DNA of 64,000 nucleotides from Chitinophagaceae bacterium (GCA_023229465.1 JALNZE010000002.1:62001-126000); one strand, 5' to 3'; shown: positions 16,675-25,056, numbered from the stretch's first letter. A program made the numbers and translations. Notes: a model not told the origin generated them from the letters alone.

Positions 16675-18687
16675 ATGGAAATCCTAAAAAGAGAGGAATC
16701 ACAATACGCCAGAAGCCTGATAGAAGCGAGCCTTGACCCGCTTGTTACTATCAATACAGAAGGAAAGGTCACAGATATGAATCAGGCAACTATCAATATT
16801 TTTGGCATTTCACGTGAAAAACTAACCGGAAGCGATTTTTTTAAATATTTTACTGCTCCGCAAAAAGCGCGTGAAGTGTACCAGGAAGTATTCGCCAAAG
16901 GGTTTGTTGCTGGTTATCCGCTCACCATAAGAGATCAAAAACTGACAGATGTATTATTCAATGGGTCTGTATACAAGGATGAAACGGGTAATGTACTTGG
17001 CGCTGTAGTGGTAGCCAGAGATATTACTGAACAAAAAAGAATTGAAAAAGAATTAATAGAAGCCAAAGTATTCGCCGAATTCGCTACAGAACTTGCAGAG
17101 GATGCGAAAAGAAAGGCAGAAGGCGCTACACAAATTGCGGAGGGTGCGGTAAAAGCGAAACAGCAGTTCCTTTCGAATATGAGTCATGAGATACGAACAC
17201 CAATGAATGCCATTATTGGGTTCACCAAAGTGGTTTTAAAAACAGAGTTGACGGCAAAACAGAAAGAATATTTAACGGCCATCAAAATGAGTGGCGATGC
17301 TTTAATTGTATTGATAAATGATATTTTGGATTTGGCAAAAGTAGATGCCGGGAAAATGACGTTTGAGGAATCTGCCTTTAAAATGGCATCCTCCATATCT
17401 GCCATGCTGCATTTATTTGAAACAAAAATTCAGGAAAAGAATCTTAAACTGGTAAGAGAATACGACAGCAATATTCCGGAAGTGTTGGTAGGCGATCCGG
17501 TTCGCTTGCATCAGATTATTTTAAACCTGGTAAGCAATGCGGTTAAGTTTACATCCAAAGGCAAGATTACGGTGGGTGTGCGGTTACTGGAAGAAAATGA
17601 GCAAACAGTCACTATAGAATTCGCCGTTTCGGATACAGGAATCGGTATCACAACAGCTAAAATGGCAAGCATATTCGAAAACTTTCAACAGGCTTCCAGC
17701 GATACCTCAAGGCTATATGGAGGAACAGGGCTGGGACTGGCCATTGTAAAACAGTTGGTTGAGTCGCAGGGTGGCTCAATTCATGTAGAAAGCAAACCGG
17801 ATGTAGGCTCAAAATTCAGTTTCATATTAAGTTTTAAGAAAACAAAAGGCAAAGTGGTTGCGGAAGACGAGGTAATGGACATAGATATTGACCTCAAACT
17901 TATAAAAGTATTGGTTGTTGAAGACATTGCACTAAACCAATTATTGATGAAAACATTATTAGATGATTTCGGTTTTGAAAGAGATATTGCCGCAAATGGA
18001 AAAATTGCCATCGAAAAACTACAAAATACATCCTATGATGTCATTTTGATGGACCTGCAGATGCCGGAAATGAACGGATTTGAAGCTACAGAATATATAC
18101 GAAATACGTTGAATTTAGATATTCCAATTATTGCCCTTACAGCCGATGTAACAACTGTTGATTTAGCCAAATGTAAGGCTGTAGGCATGAATGATTATAT
18201 AGCCAAACCGGTTGATGAAAGGGTATTATACAGTAAAATTATAGGTTTGGTAAAAAAAACGGTTCCGGCTCCTGATAGTGAAATTTATGTTATGAACGAA
18301 ATTGAAAATACGAGAGTAAAATGTATTGACCTGAACTATCTGATGCGACGCACAAAATCAAGTCCTGCATTGATGATGGAAATGATATCATTATACCTGG
18401 AGCAGACACCCCCGTTAATTGATGCAATGAAAAGCAGCTTCAAAAATAATGACTGGACCTTATTGCATGCAACGGTACATAAAATGATACCCTCTTTTTC
18501 AATTATGGGTATCAATAGCGACTTTGAAAAGATAGCAAAGAAAATACAGGATTATGCCGGTGCACAATTGCAGCATAAAGGAATTTCTAAGATGGTTGTT
18601 CAGTTGGAAAATGTTTGTGTACAGGCTTGTAAAGAATTAGAAGAAGAGTTTAACAGAATTAAAAACACGCATAATGAAAAAAAATAG
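16675..18687 (+). CDS. Hybrid sensor histidine kinase (PAS-HisKA-HATPase-REC-Hpt)
   Basis: The 670-residue protein has no membrane segment, so it is probably cytoplasmic. Order: PAS domain about 11-125, a coiled linker about 125-165 rich in Ala/Glu/Lys, HisKA with SHEIRTPMNAI (phospho-His H171), HATPase with N-box LNLVSNAVKFT near 283-293, DTGIGI and GGTGLGLAI, a receiver domain about 410-530 with phospho-acceptor D460 in ILMDLQMPEM, and a C-terminal Hpt-like helical domain with VHKMIPSF, where H602 is the likely phospho-His. This is a complete internal phosphorelay. The next gene, a single-domain response regulator, overlaps its 3' end by 14 nt, so the two are translationally coupled and the regulator is the likely partner. 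The signal is unknown. Confidence 0.93.
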   Translation: MEILKREESQYARSLIEASLDPLVTINTEGKVTDMNQATINIFGISREKLTGSDFFKYFTAPQKAREVYQEVFAKGFVAGYPLTIRDQKLTDVLFNGSVYKDETGNVLGAVVVARDITEQKRIEKELIEAKVFAEFATELAEDAKRKAEGATQIAEGAVKAKQQFLSNMSHEIRTPMNAIIGFTKVVLKTELTAKQKEYLTAIKMSGDALIVLINDILDLAKVDAGKMTFEESAFKMASSISAMLHLFETKIQEKNLKLVREYDSNIPEVLVGDPVRLHQIILNLVSNAVKFTSKGKITVGVRLLEENEQTVTIEFAVSDTGIGITTAKMASIFENFQQASSDTSRLYGGTGLGLAIVKQLVESQGGSIHVESKPDVGSKFSFILSFKKTKGKVVAEDEVMDIDIDLKLIKVLVVEDIALNQLLMKTLLDDFGFERDIAANGKIAIEKLQNTSYDVILMDLQMPEMNGFEATEYIRNTLNLDIPIIALTADVTTVDLAKCKAVGMNDYIAKPVDERVLYSKIIGLVKKTVPAPDSEIYVMNEIENTRVKCIDLNYLMRRTKSSPALMMEMISLYLEQTPPLIDAMKSSFKNNDWTLLHATVHKMIPSFSIMGINSDFEKIAKKIQDYAGAQLQHKGISKMVVQLENVCVQACKELEEEFNRIKNTHNEKK

Positions 18688-19105
18688 AATAAAAGTATTT
18701 TTAGTAGATGATGATAAGCTATTTTTAAAATCTTTGGAAATCGAATTCATTGAAGATGATAAATATATCATTGAAACTTTCGAAACTGGCGAAAGCTGTC
18801 TAAAAAGCATGGAACACAAACCAGATATTATTATATTAGACTACCAATTAGATGGAATTGACAAAACAGCTATGAATGGTATTGCCATATTAGATAAAAT
18901 AAAAGCGTACGATGCAGAAATACCCGTTATCATGCTATCCTCCCAGGATAAAATTGAAGTTGCAGTTAACTGTATGCACCACAAGGCAATCGATTATGTA
19001 GTAAAAAGTGAAACCGCTTTTATGCGCTTACAAAAAATAATTCCTTCCATTTTTCAATATAAAAAAATTGAAAAAGAATTAAATTGGTATATGGAAAGAA
19101 TGTAA
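18674..19105 (+). CDS. Single-domain response regulator
   Basis: The 143-residue product is a lone receiver domain: acidic pocket DDD at 12-14, phospho-acceptor D56 in DIIILDYQLD, the conserved Ser/Thr region at MLSSQD near 87-92, and Lys in VVKSE at 111. After the receiver there is only a short helical tail, with no DNA-binding or enzymatic output domain. It therefore works by protein-protein contact or as a phosphate shuttle, probably receiving phosphate from the Hpt domain of the overlapping kinase. It could influence the neighbouring AraC protein or an anti-sigma partner elsewhere; the sequence does not say which. Confidence 0.92.
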   Translation: MKKNRIKVFLVDDDKLFLKSLEIEFIEDDKYIIETFETGESCLKSMEHKPDIIILDYQLDGIDKTAMNGIAILDKIKAYDAEIPVIMLSSQDKIEVAVNCMHHKAIDYVVKSETAFMRLQKIIPSIFQYKKIEKELNWYMERM

Positions 19106-19128
19106 CCTCTTTTCTCCTGTTTGAATAT

Positions 19129-19168
19129 GTGAATTTTGTAATTTATACCGGCCAATCTGTAATATTAT
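19129..19168 (+). promoter_or_regulatory. Tandem TGTAAT regulatory site 3, before the membrane-protein/Mla operon
   Basis: GTGAAT, then TGTAAT at 19137-19142 and again at 19158-19163 (21 bp apart), with TTTG at 19189-19192, exactly 60 bp from the site's first base. The preceding bases TTGAATAT match site 4. The first two bases of the -7 octamer are CA, not TA. The likely transcription start falls on or next to the ATG at 19199. Confidence 0.65.
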
Positions 19169-19200
19169 GCCCTGCAAAGAAACCCATCTTTGCAGGGCAT
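19167..19200. repeat. Perfect 14-bp palindrome covering the -7 box and start codon
   Basis: ATGCCCTGCAAAGA (19167-19180) and its exact complement TCTTTGCAGGGCAT (19187-19200) surround a 6-nt spacer. The right arm contains the predicted -7 TTTG and the first two bases of the ATG. It may be an operator, a start-masking RNA hairpin, or the terminator of the upstream response regulator; the lack of a following T run argues against the last. Confidence 0.7.
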
Positions 19201-19603
19201 GAATACTATTTACAGGCATATAGAATCCGGTTTCGAGAAACTCACTTCAGCAATAATGTCTGTTCTGGGCAATTCAATTACGTTTATCATTGCCTTTGCC
19301 ACGATTGTTTACTGGATCAGTAACAGGGAGTTCTATCTTCAGGATATACATCACAGGATTGGAGATCTTATTCTGGGCATAACCTTTTTAAGTTTATTTA
19401 TTATTCAAAAAGCTTTTAACAGGTTTGCAGGTTCACTTCATTTAAAAGTAAACGAACTGGTGGCCTCACACGAAACAGCAAGTAATTCAGTCATTAATAT
19501 TGAAGAAAAATCAGAGTTCGAGATAACAGAGCTTTCTAAAGAATATGCAGAATTGGCAGAATTGGCAAAAGAAATAATTAAAACAGAAGAAAAAGTTACT
19601 TGA
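19199..19603 (+). CDS. Small membrane protein resembling low-affinity iron permease family
   Basis: Taken from ATG 19199 (134 residues); a TTG at 19190 is in frame but lies in the palindrome. Two membrane segments are visible near 22-40 (VLGNSITFIIAFATIVYWI) and 55-72 (IGDLILGITFLSLFIIQKAF), followed by a soluble acidic tail with many Glu, Lys and Ala that is probably helical. The pattern of two helices separated by a short HHRIGD loop resembles the bacterial low-affinity iron permease family, but transport has rarely been shown for such proteins and the role is uncertain. It is first in a run with the Mla-type transporter genes (40-nt gap to MlaE) and is preceded by tandem site 3. Confidence 0.75.
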   Translation: MNTIYRHIESGFEKLTSAIMSVLGNSITFIIAFATIVYWISNREFYLQDIHHRIGDLILGITFLSLFIIQKAFNRFAGSLHLKVNELVASHETASNSVINIEEKSEFEITELSKEYAELAELAKEIIKTEEKVT

Positions 19604-19643
19604 AAACCGGGTAGCAGGGAAATATAAAACTGATAAGCCTCAA

Positions 19644-20429
19644 ATGATCTTAAAAAATAATATAGATAGCCTAAGTGTTACCCTAAAAACCATTTTTAAT
19701 GATACGGGTAATGCTACATTGTTTATGGGTAGATTTTTCAAAGAAATATTTATGCCTCCTTTTGAAATAAAAGAATTTAAAAGGCAGTGCTTTCTAATTG
19801 GTTACAAATCGCTTCCCTTAGTAGCAATAACAGGTTTTATTATGGGCCTGGTATTAACGCTTCAAACACGCCCTACACTGGCCGGCTTTGGTGCCGAATC
19901 CAGGCTACCGGGCATGGTAGCCCTATCACTCATCAGGGAAATTGCACCAGTAATAACCGCTTTAATCTGTGCCGGAAAAATCGCATCCGGTATTGGCGCA
20001 GAGCTGGGTTCGATGAAGGTTACTGAACAAATTGATGCAATGGAGGTATCAGCAATTAATCCCTATAAATACCTGGTAGTAACCAGAATTCTGGCAACTA
20101 CTTTAATGGTTCCATTGCTGGTAGTATTTGCAGATACCATAGGCATCTTAGGAGGCTATGTAGGTATCAATATACATAGTGATGTTACCCTCTTCCGCTA
20201 TTTTTCTCAGGTACTCGAATCACTCGATTTTATTGATATTATACCTCCTGCAATCAAAACATTTTTCTTTGGATTTTTTATTGGAGCCATCGGTTCTTAT
20301 AAAGGATATACAGCAGCCAATGGAACTGAGAGTGTGGGTAAAGCGGCCAATACCGCCGTAGTAGCGGCTTCTCTCAGCATATTTATTATTGATATGATAG
20401 CCGTACAATTAACTGATCTATTTTTTTGA
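19644..20429 (+). CDS. mlaE: MlaE-type ABC transporter permease
   Basis: The 261-residue integral membrane protein matches the MlaE/YrbE family: about five membrane segments, conserved FIMGLVLTLQTRP after the first helices, the GFGAESRLPGMVAL stretch, and the coupling-loop region ELGSMKVTEQIDAMEVSAINP, where Glu and Met contact the ATPase. With MlaF and MlaD it moves phospholipids between inner and outer membranes and so maintains outer-membrane asymmetry. MlaF begins one base after its stop. No MlaC or MlaA homologue is in the window, so the pathway is either completed elsewhere or has a different form. The block's position after stress-type regulators suggests induction under envelope damage. 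Confidence 0.92.
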   Translation: MILKNNIDSLSVTLKTIFNDTGNATLFMGRFFKEIFMPPFEIKEFKRQCFLIGYKSLPLVAITGFIMGLVLTLQTRPTLAGFGAESRLPGMVALSLIREIAPVITALICAGKIASGIGAELGSMKVTEQIDAMEVSAINPYKYLVVTRILATTLMVPLLVVFADTIGILGGYVGINIHSDVTLFRYFSQVLESLDFIDIIPPAIKTFFFGFFIGAIGSYKGYTAANGTESVGKAANTAVVAASLSIFIIDMIAVQLTDLFF

Positions 20430-20430
20430 T

Positions 20431-21207
20431 ATGAAAAACAAAGAAAGCTATACAGAAATACCCCTCACCTCCTCAACTAAACCTGTTATCAGTATAAAAG
20501 GCCTCTTTAAATCATTTGGAAAAACGAATACAGTATTAAAAGGAATTAATCTTACTCTTAAACAGGGAGAAAACCTGGTAATGTTGGGCAAATCCGGATC
20601 CGGAAAATCAATCATCATTAAATGCATAGTCCGGTTAATAGAATCAGATGAAGGAGAAATAACGGTTTTCAATGAAAATATAACGAGTGCAAACAACAGC
20701 CTTTTAAATGCAATAAGACTACGAATGGGATTTCTTTTTCAAAATTCAGCCTTATATGATTCAATGTCTGTAAGAGAAAACCTCGCATTTCCACTTAAAC
20801 GCCATAATAAAAATCTGACCGAAAATGATATAGAAACAGCCATCATCCAGGAACTGGAAAGTGTTGGGCTGTCAGAAGCAATAGATAAAATGCCATCAGA
20901 ATTGTCCGGAGGTATGCGCAAAAGGATTGGGCTTGCCCGAACACTCATATTAAAACCTGAAATCATATTGTACGATGAACCAACTACCGGACTGGATACG
21001 ATTACATCCCTTGAAATCAGTGAACTGATTGTTGCTATACAGAAAAAAAATAAAACATCTTCCATAATAATAACCCATGATATGGCCTGTGCAAAATTAA
21101 CCGGAGATAGGTTAGTAATAATAAAAGATGGAATAATTTATGCGGAGGGGACTTATGAGGAACTGGAAAACAGTAAAGATGAATGGGTAAACTCATTCTT
21201 CAAATAA
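20431..21207 (+). CDS. mlaF: MlaF-type ABC transporter ATP-binding protein
   Basis: The 258-residue ATPase has Walker A GKSGSGKS near 53-60, Q-loop FLFQNSALYDSM near 99-110, ABC signature LSGGMRKRIGLA near 153-164, Walker B LILYDEPTTGLD near 174-185, and switch histidine in IIITHDM near 211-217. The LSGGM-RKR form of the signature is typical of MlaF-like ATPases. It couples ATP hydrolysis to lipid movement through MlaE. It starts one base after mlaE and its 3' end lies 23 nt before the mlaD start at 21231, so the three genes form an operon. Confidence 0.95.
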   Translation: MKNKESYTEIPLTSSTKPVISIKGLFKSFGKTNTVLKGINLTLKQGENLVMLGKSGSGKSIIIKCIVRLIESDEGEITVFNENITSANNSLLNAIRLRMGFLFQNSALYDSMSVRENLAFPLKRHNKNLTENDIETAIIQELESVGLSEAIDKMPSELSGGMRKRIGLARTLILKPEIILYDEPTTGLDTITSLEISELIVAIQKKNKTSSIIITHDMACAKLTGDRLVIIKDGIIYAEGTYEELENSKDEWVNSFFK

Positions 21208-21230
21208 TCATCGCTTTAAAAACAGTACAA

Positions 21231-22106
21231 ATGAAAAAAGAATCTGGTGCTACGTGGAAATTAGGACTGTTTGTAATAGTAGGATTGGTAATAATCATAT
21301 CTACGATCTACTTTATAGGCAAACAAAAGAATTTATTTGGATCAACCTTTCATTTACTATCCAAATTTACAACAGTTAGTGGTTTGAAGGTGGGAAATAA
21401 TATCCGTTTTTCAGGTATTAATATAGGAACAGTAGCTGAAATTGAATTGCTAACAGATACTTCTGTAATGGTAGCATTATTAATCAGGAAAGAAGTGAAA
21501 AAGTTTATTAAAACTGATGCAACAGCCAGTATAGGGTCTGATGGAATAATGGGCGATAAGGTTTTGACTATTTCTCCTGGAAGCATTAATGGAAAAAATG
21601 TTGAAGAGAATGATCTGATCAATTCTAAAAATGCGATTGAAATTGAAGATATAATGAAAGGTATGAAGACCAGTGTAGATAATGCCGGTATCATAACAGA
21701 ACAACTGGCTCAATTCACTTATAAAATAAATAACGGGAATGGGGCCTTATCAAAGCTAATCTCTGACGAGGATTTTTCAAAAAGCCTGAAGGGTACACTG
21801 ATTAATCTGGAATTAAGCAGTAAGGAATTTTCAAAGTTTACTGCCAAAATGAATAATGGAAAAGGCGCATTATCAAAGCTGGTGAGCGATGAAGAATTCA
21901 GCAAGTCTCTTGATTCCACCATGACAAATTTACAAACGGGTACAAAAAAATTGAGTGAAAATATGGAAGCGGCAAAAAGTAATATTTTATTGAGGGGATA
22001 TTTCAATAAAAAGAAAAAGGCTGAAGCTAAGAGATTATTACAATTGCAAAAAACAAAAGAAAATCTAAAGAAAAAAGACAGTATTAATAATATTCCAAAA
22101 TTATAA
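21231..22106 (+). CDS. mlaD: MlaD-type MCE-domain protein
   Basis: The chosen start is ATG 21231 (MKKESGATWKLGLFVIVGL); an ATG at 21183 is in frame but would put the product's first 16 residues inside mlaF. The 291-residue product has one N-terminal membrane segment (about 10-30), then an MCE domain near 38-120 with SKFTTVSGLKVGNNIRFSG and TASIGSDGIMGDKVL. The rest is a periplasmic helical region with two near copies of the element NNGNGALSKLISDEDFSKSL / NNGKGALSKLVSDEEFSKSL, followed by a basic tail. It is the substrate-binding ring of the Mla transporter. The repeated element may widen or lengthen the tunnel; that is inference. Confidence 0.92.
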   Translation: MKKESGATWKLGLFVIVGLVIIISTIYFIGKQKNLFGSTFHLLSKFTTVSGLKVGNNIRFSGINIGTVAEIELLTDTSVMVALLIRKEVKKFIKTDATASIGSDGIMGDKVLTISPGSINGKNVEENDLINSKNAIEIEDIMKGMKTSVDNAGIITEQLAQFTYKINNGNGALSKLISDEDFSKSLKGTLINLELSSKEFSKFTAKMNNGKGALSKLVSDEEFSKSLDSTMTNLQTGTKKLSENMEAAKSNILLRGYFNKKKKAEAKRLLQLQKTKENLKKKDSINNIPKL

Positions 22107-22148
22107 ACATACCCAATTATGTAACTAAAGAATATAGGAATTTCCCTA

Positions 22149-22355
22149 ATGATTTTAGGTTTTATTATGATGATTTATACGGGTTTTAATTTTGTAACAA
22201 TAGAAAAAGTAGTAGCTATCAGACACATTCAAATTAATCAGAAAAAAAACAATCCGGTAAAGTGGTCTCCGGTAGTTGGAGTAATACTATTGATTGGCGG
22301 TATCACGATGACTATTTTTAGTAAAAAAACGAAAACAGAAAAAAATGAAAACTAA
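22149..22355 (+). CDS. Small two-helix membrane protein
   Basis: The 68-residue product has two hydrophobic segments (about 1-16 and 42-60, GVILLIGGITMTIF) and a basic end. I recall related small proteins in Flavobacteriia and Sphingobacteriia that begin about eight residues earlier with a KNIGISL-like stretch. Here CTA AAG AAT ATA GGA ATT TCC CTA precedes the ATG in frame, and the first codon is preceded by a TAA, so no usual start codon is available upstream. Either ATG 22149 is used or the original start has been lost. The gene overlaps the glycosyltransferase start by 11 nt (translational coupling). Function unknown. Confidence 0.65.
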   Translation: MILGFIMMIYTGFNFVTIEKVVAIRHIQINQKKNNPVKWSPVVGVILLIGGITMTIFSKKTKTEKNEN

Positions 22356-24663
22356 TGCTTTGGTTTATAATTATGCGGATACGCTGGTTGAGAAAAATTT
22401 ACATATTGACATAAAAAACGAACCGGTAGCAGAGATTTCTTTACCAGAAATCGTATTTATTACTTCCTACCCACCTCGTGAATGTGGTATTGCCACTTAT
22501 TCGCAGGATCTGATCAGGGCCCTTAACAACAAATTCAACCAGTCATTTAGAATTAGAATTTGTCCGGTAGAATCAATAACTGAAAAACATACCTATAACG
22601 GTATCGAAAAATATATACTGAATTCCGAAGAGGAGAATACTTACTTATCATTAGCAACACAATTAAATAATGATCCCGCAGTTACGCTAGTGTTAATTCA
22701 ACATGAATTTGGTTTTTACAAAAACAATGAAGCTCATTTTGTAGAACTGCTAATTGCTATTACAAAGAAAGTAATGATTGTTTTTCATACCGTATTGCCA
22801 AATCCTAATGAAAAATTAAAAGAAAATGTTCAACAAATAGCCAATCAATGTGCATCCATTATTGTGATGACCAATTCATCAGCCAATATATTGATTAATG
22901 ACTATGCAATTAGAAGGGATAAAATTACAGTAATTCCGCATGGAACCCATCTGGTTCAACACGTCAATAAAGATGTTCTTAAAGAAAAATACGGCCTTAA
23001 GGGCCGAAAAATTCTTTCCACCTTTGGTTTACTAAGTTCCGGAAAAGGAATTGAAACTACCTTAGAGGCATTACCCGCAGTTGTTGAATTTAATAAGGAT
23101 ATCCTGTTTCTGATTATTGGTATTACCCATCCAATAGTATTCAAGGAAGAAGGAGGAAAATACCGAACCTTATTAGAAGAAAAAGTAGTTCAATTAGCAT
23201 TACAACGGCATGTGGTATTTGTAAACCAGTTTCTGCCATTGTCTGAATTATTGGAATATTTACAGTTGACCGATATTTATATATTCACATCAACTGACCC
23301 AAATCAGGCCGTTAGTGGCACTTTTTCCTATGCCATCGGAAGTGGCTGTCCAATCATTTCAACGCCAATTCCACATGCGAAAGAAGTTCTAAAAAATAAT
23401 GGCGGTATTATTATAGATTTTGGAAACCCCAATCAATTAAGTGACGCCATTTGCTTATTATTATCAGATGAGCGGTTATGTAAAAATATCAGCTCAAATG
23501 GTTTACACCGAATGGCTCCAACCGCCTGGGAGAATTCGGCGATCGCACATGCCAACCTGTTCAAGAACCACAGTAATCAGGAAATAGTATTACAATACGC
23601 TTCTCCAACTATTAATCTGGATCATATCAAAAAAATGACAACTGGATTTGGCATGGTTCAATTCTCAAAATTAAACCAACCAGACATTCAATCTGGATAT
23701 ACACTGGATGATAATGCCAGAGCAATGATTGCAATTTGTCAGCATTACGAGCTTAGTAAAGACAATGATGATATTAATTATATTACCAGGTATTTGAATT
23801 TCATCAATTATTGCCTGCAAAAGAGGGGTAATTTTTTAAATTATGTAAATGATCAGGAAGAATTTACTGATCAGAATTATACCACAAACCTGGAAGATTC
23901 AAATGGAAGAGCTATATGGGCGTTAGGTTACCTAATTTCTTTGCATAAAATCTTACCGGCAAATATCATTAAATCGGCACAGGATATTATGCAGAATGCC
24001 CTTTACAATGTACACAGAATTCATTCTACCCGTGCCATGGCATTCGTAATCAAAGGATTGTATTATCGAAATATTAATCACCCATCTACGCCAGATATAT
24101 ACTTACTCATAAAATTCGCAAATCGGTTAGTGCAGATGTACCGGCATGAGGCTGTTAATGACTGGCAATGGTTTGAAAGCTACCTAACCTATGCAAACAG
24201 CATTTTACCTGAAGCTATGCTCTGTGCCTGGTTTACAACAGGAGAACCCATATACCAGGAAATCGCGAATAAATCGTTCAATTTTTTGCTATCAAAAATA
24301 TTTATCAAAAACAGCATAAAAGTAATCTCTAATAAGGGCTGGCTACAAAAAGAAAATATACAGGCAGAGCCAGTAATAGGCGGTGAGCAACCTATCGATG
24401 TAGCCTATACGATTATCGCCTTAGGAAAATTCTACGAAGCCTACCATAATCCGGAATACCTGCATAAGATAAAGATTGCATTTAGTTGGTTTCAGGGAAA
24501 TAATCACCTTACCCAGATCATCTATAATCCCTGTACAGGTGGATGCTATGATGGACTGGAAGATAATTATGTTAATATAAACCAGGGGGCAGAATCAACA
24601 GTAAGTTACTTAATGGCAAAATTGACATTAACTAAGGCAATTAAAACAGCTTTCACTAATTAA
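22345..24663 (+). CDS. GT4-type glycosyltransferase fused to a C-terminal helical domain
   Basis: The 772-residue product has an N-terminal glycosyltransferase 4 (GT-B) half to about residue 405: YPPRECGIATYSQDLI (N-lobe glycine-rich loop), TVIPHGTH in the middle, and SGTFSYAIGSGCPIISTPIP with the following E, corresponding to the nucleotide-sugar region. A second half, about 420-765, is alpha-helical with Trp/Tyr-rich segments (GYTLDDNARAMIA, WALGYLISLH, NDWQWFESYLTYANSILPEA), resembling (alpha/alpha)6-barrel glycosidase-like domains. The combination suggests an enzyme that builds and trims, or builds and recognises, a glycan or glycolipid; substrate not known. Soluble, with no signal peptide. 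Last gene of the Mla block; the overlap with the preceding small gene supports cotranscription. Confidence 0.85.
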   Translation: MKTNALVYNYADTLVEKNLHIDIKNEPVAEISLPEIVFITSYPPRECGIATYSQDLIRALNNKFNQSFRIRICPVESITEKHTYNGIEKYILNSEEENTYLSLATQLNNDPAVTLVLIQHEFGFYKNNEAHFVELLIAITKKVMIVFHTVLPNPNEKLKENVQQIANQCASIIVMTNSSANILINDYAIRRDKITVIPHGTHLVQHVNKDVLKEKYGLKGRKILSTFGLLSSGKGIETTLEALPAVVEFNKDILFLIIGITHPIVFKEEGGKYRTLLEEKVVQLALQRHVVFVNQFLPLSELLEYLQLTDIYIFTSTDPNQAVSGTFSYAIGSGCPIISTPIPHAKEVLKNNGGIIIDFGNPNQLSDAICLLLSDERLCKNISSNGLHRMAPTAWENSAIAHANLFKNHSNQEIVLQYASPTINLDHIKKMTTGFGMVQFSKLNQPDIQSGYTLDDNARAMIAICQHYELSKDNDDINYITRYLNFINYCLQKRGNFLNYVNDQEEFTDQNYTTNLEDSNGRAIWALGYLISLHKILPANIIKSAQDIMQNALYNVHRIHSTRAMAFVIKGLYYRNINHPSTPDIYLLIKFANRLVQMYRHEAVNDWQWFESYLTYANSILPEAMLCAWFTTGEPIYQEIANKSFNFLLSKIFIKNSIKVISNKGWLQKENIQAEPVIGGEQPIDVAYTIIALGKFYEAYHNPEYLHKIKIAFSWFQGNNHLTQIIYNPCTGGCYDGLEDNYVNINQGAESTVSYLMAKLTLTKAIKTAFTN

Positions 24664-24716
24664 TCTTATAATAAATTAATCAGTTGCCAAACCGGAAATT
24701 ACCTATAATTGAATAT

Positions 24717-24756
24717 GTGAATGATACAACATTTAAAGCTCATCGTGTAACAATTA
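24717..24756 (+). promoter_or_regulatory. Tandem TGTAAC-like regulatory site 4, before the CsbD cassette
   Basis: GTGAAT, then the half-site TACAAC at 24725-24730 and TGTAAC at 24746-24751 (21 bp apart). The -7 region ATAAACTTTG ends at 24780, with TTTG at 24777-24780, again 60 bp from the first base. TTGAATAT before it matches site 3. The start codon follows at 24817. Confidence 0.72.
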
Positions 24757-24816
24757 CATAAGCAGGATTCATAAACTTTGTATCCTACTTATTACTCAAC
24801 AATTGAAAATAACATC

Positions 24817-25005
24817 ATGAAAAATTTAACCGAATTAAAAGGAAACTGGAACGAAACAAAAGGAAAACTGAAACAAAGGTTTGCCATGCTCACTGATAAT
24901 GATTTGTTATTGGTAGAAGGTAAGCAAGACGAAATGCTTGGCAGGCTTCAGGAAAAGCTGGGAAAAACAAAAGAAGAAATTCATAAAGTAATCTCTGAAC
25001 TATGA
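24817..25005 (+). CDS. CsbD-family stress protein
   Basis: The 62-residue product starts at ATG 24817; a TTG at 24778 is in frame but falls in the -7 box. It has the CsbD pattern of a small, charged helical protein: LKGNWNETKGKLKQRFAML, then DNDLLLVEGKQDEMLGRLQ and KLGKTKEEIHKVI. In many bacteria CsbD genes belong to general or osmotic stress responses; the molecular function is not established. The gene is first in a same-strand cassette (CsbD, coiled lipoprotein, YtxH, two small membrane proteins) that is common in this bacterial group. The tandem site upstream suggests control by the neighbouring regulator. Confidence 0.93.
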   Translation: MKNLTELKGNWNETKGKLKQRFAMLTDNDLLLVEGKQDEMLGRLQEKLGKTKEEIHKVISEL

Positions 25006-25056
25006 CCACATTTCTACAACTAACAACATTCACACTCAAACTTTCAAACCAATAAA

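Noticed and set aside
19101..19106. TGTAAC at the response regulator stop
   Set aside because: Not spaced 21 bp from another half-site; it lies inside coding sequence and stop context.
22118..22126. TATGTAAC resembling a regulatory half-site after mlaD
   Set aside because: No partner half-site at +21 bp and no -7 element at the expected distance.
24778..24816. TTG-initiated longer start for CsbD
   Set aside because: It lies inside the -7 promoter element; CsbD proteins start at the ATG 24817 equivalent.
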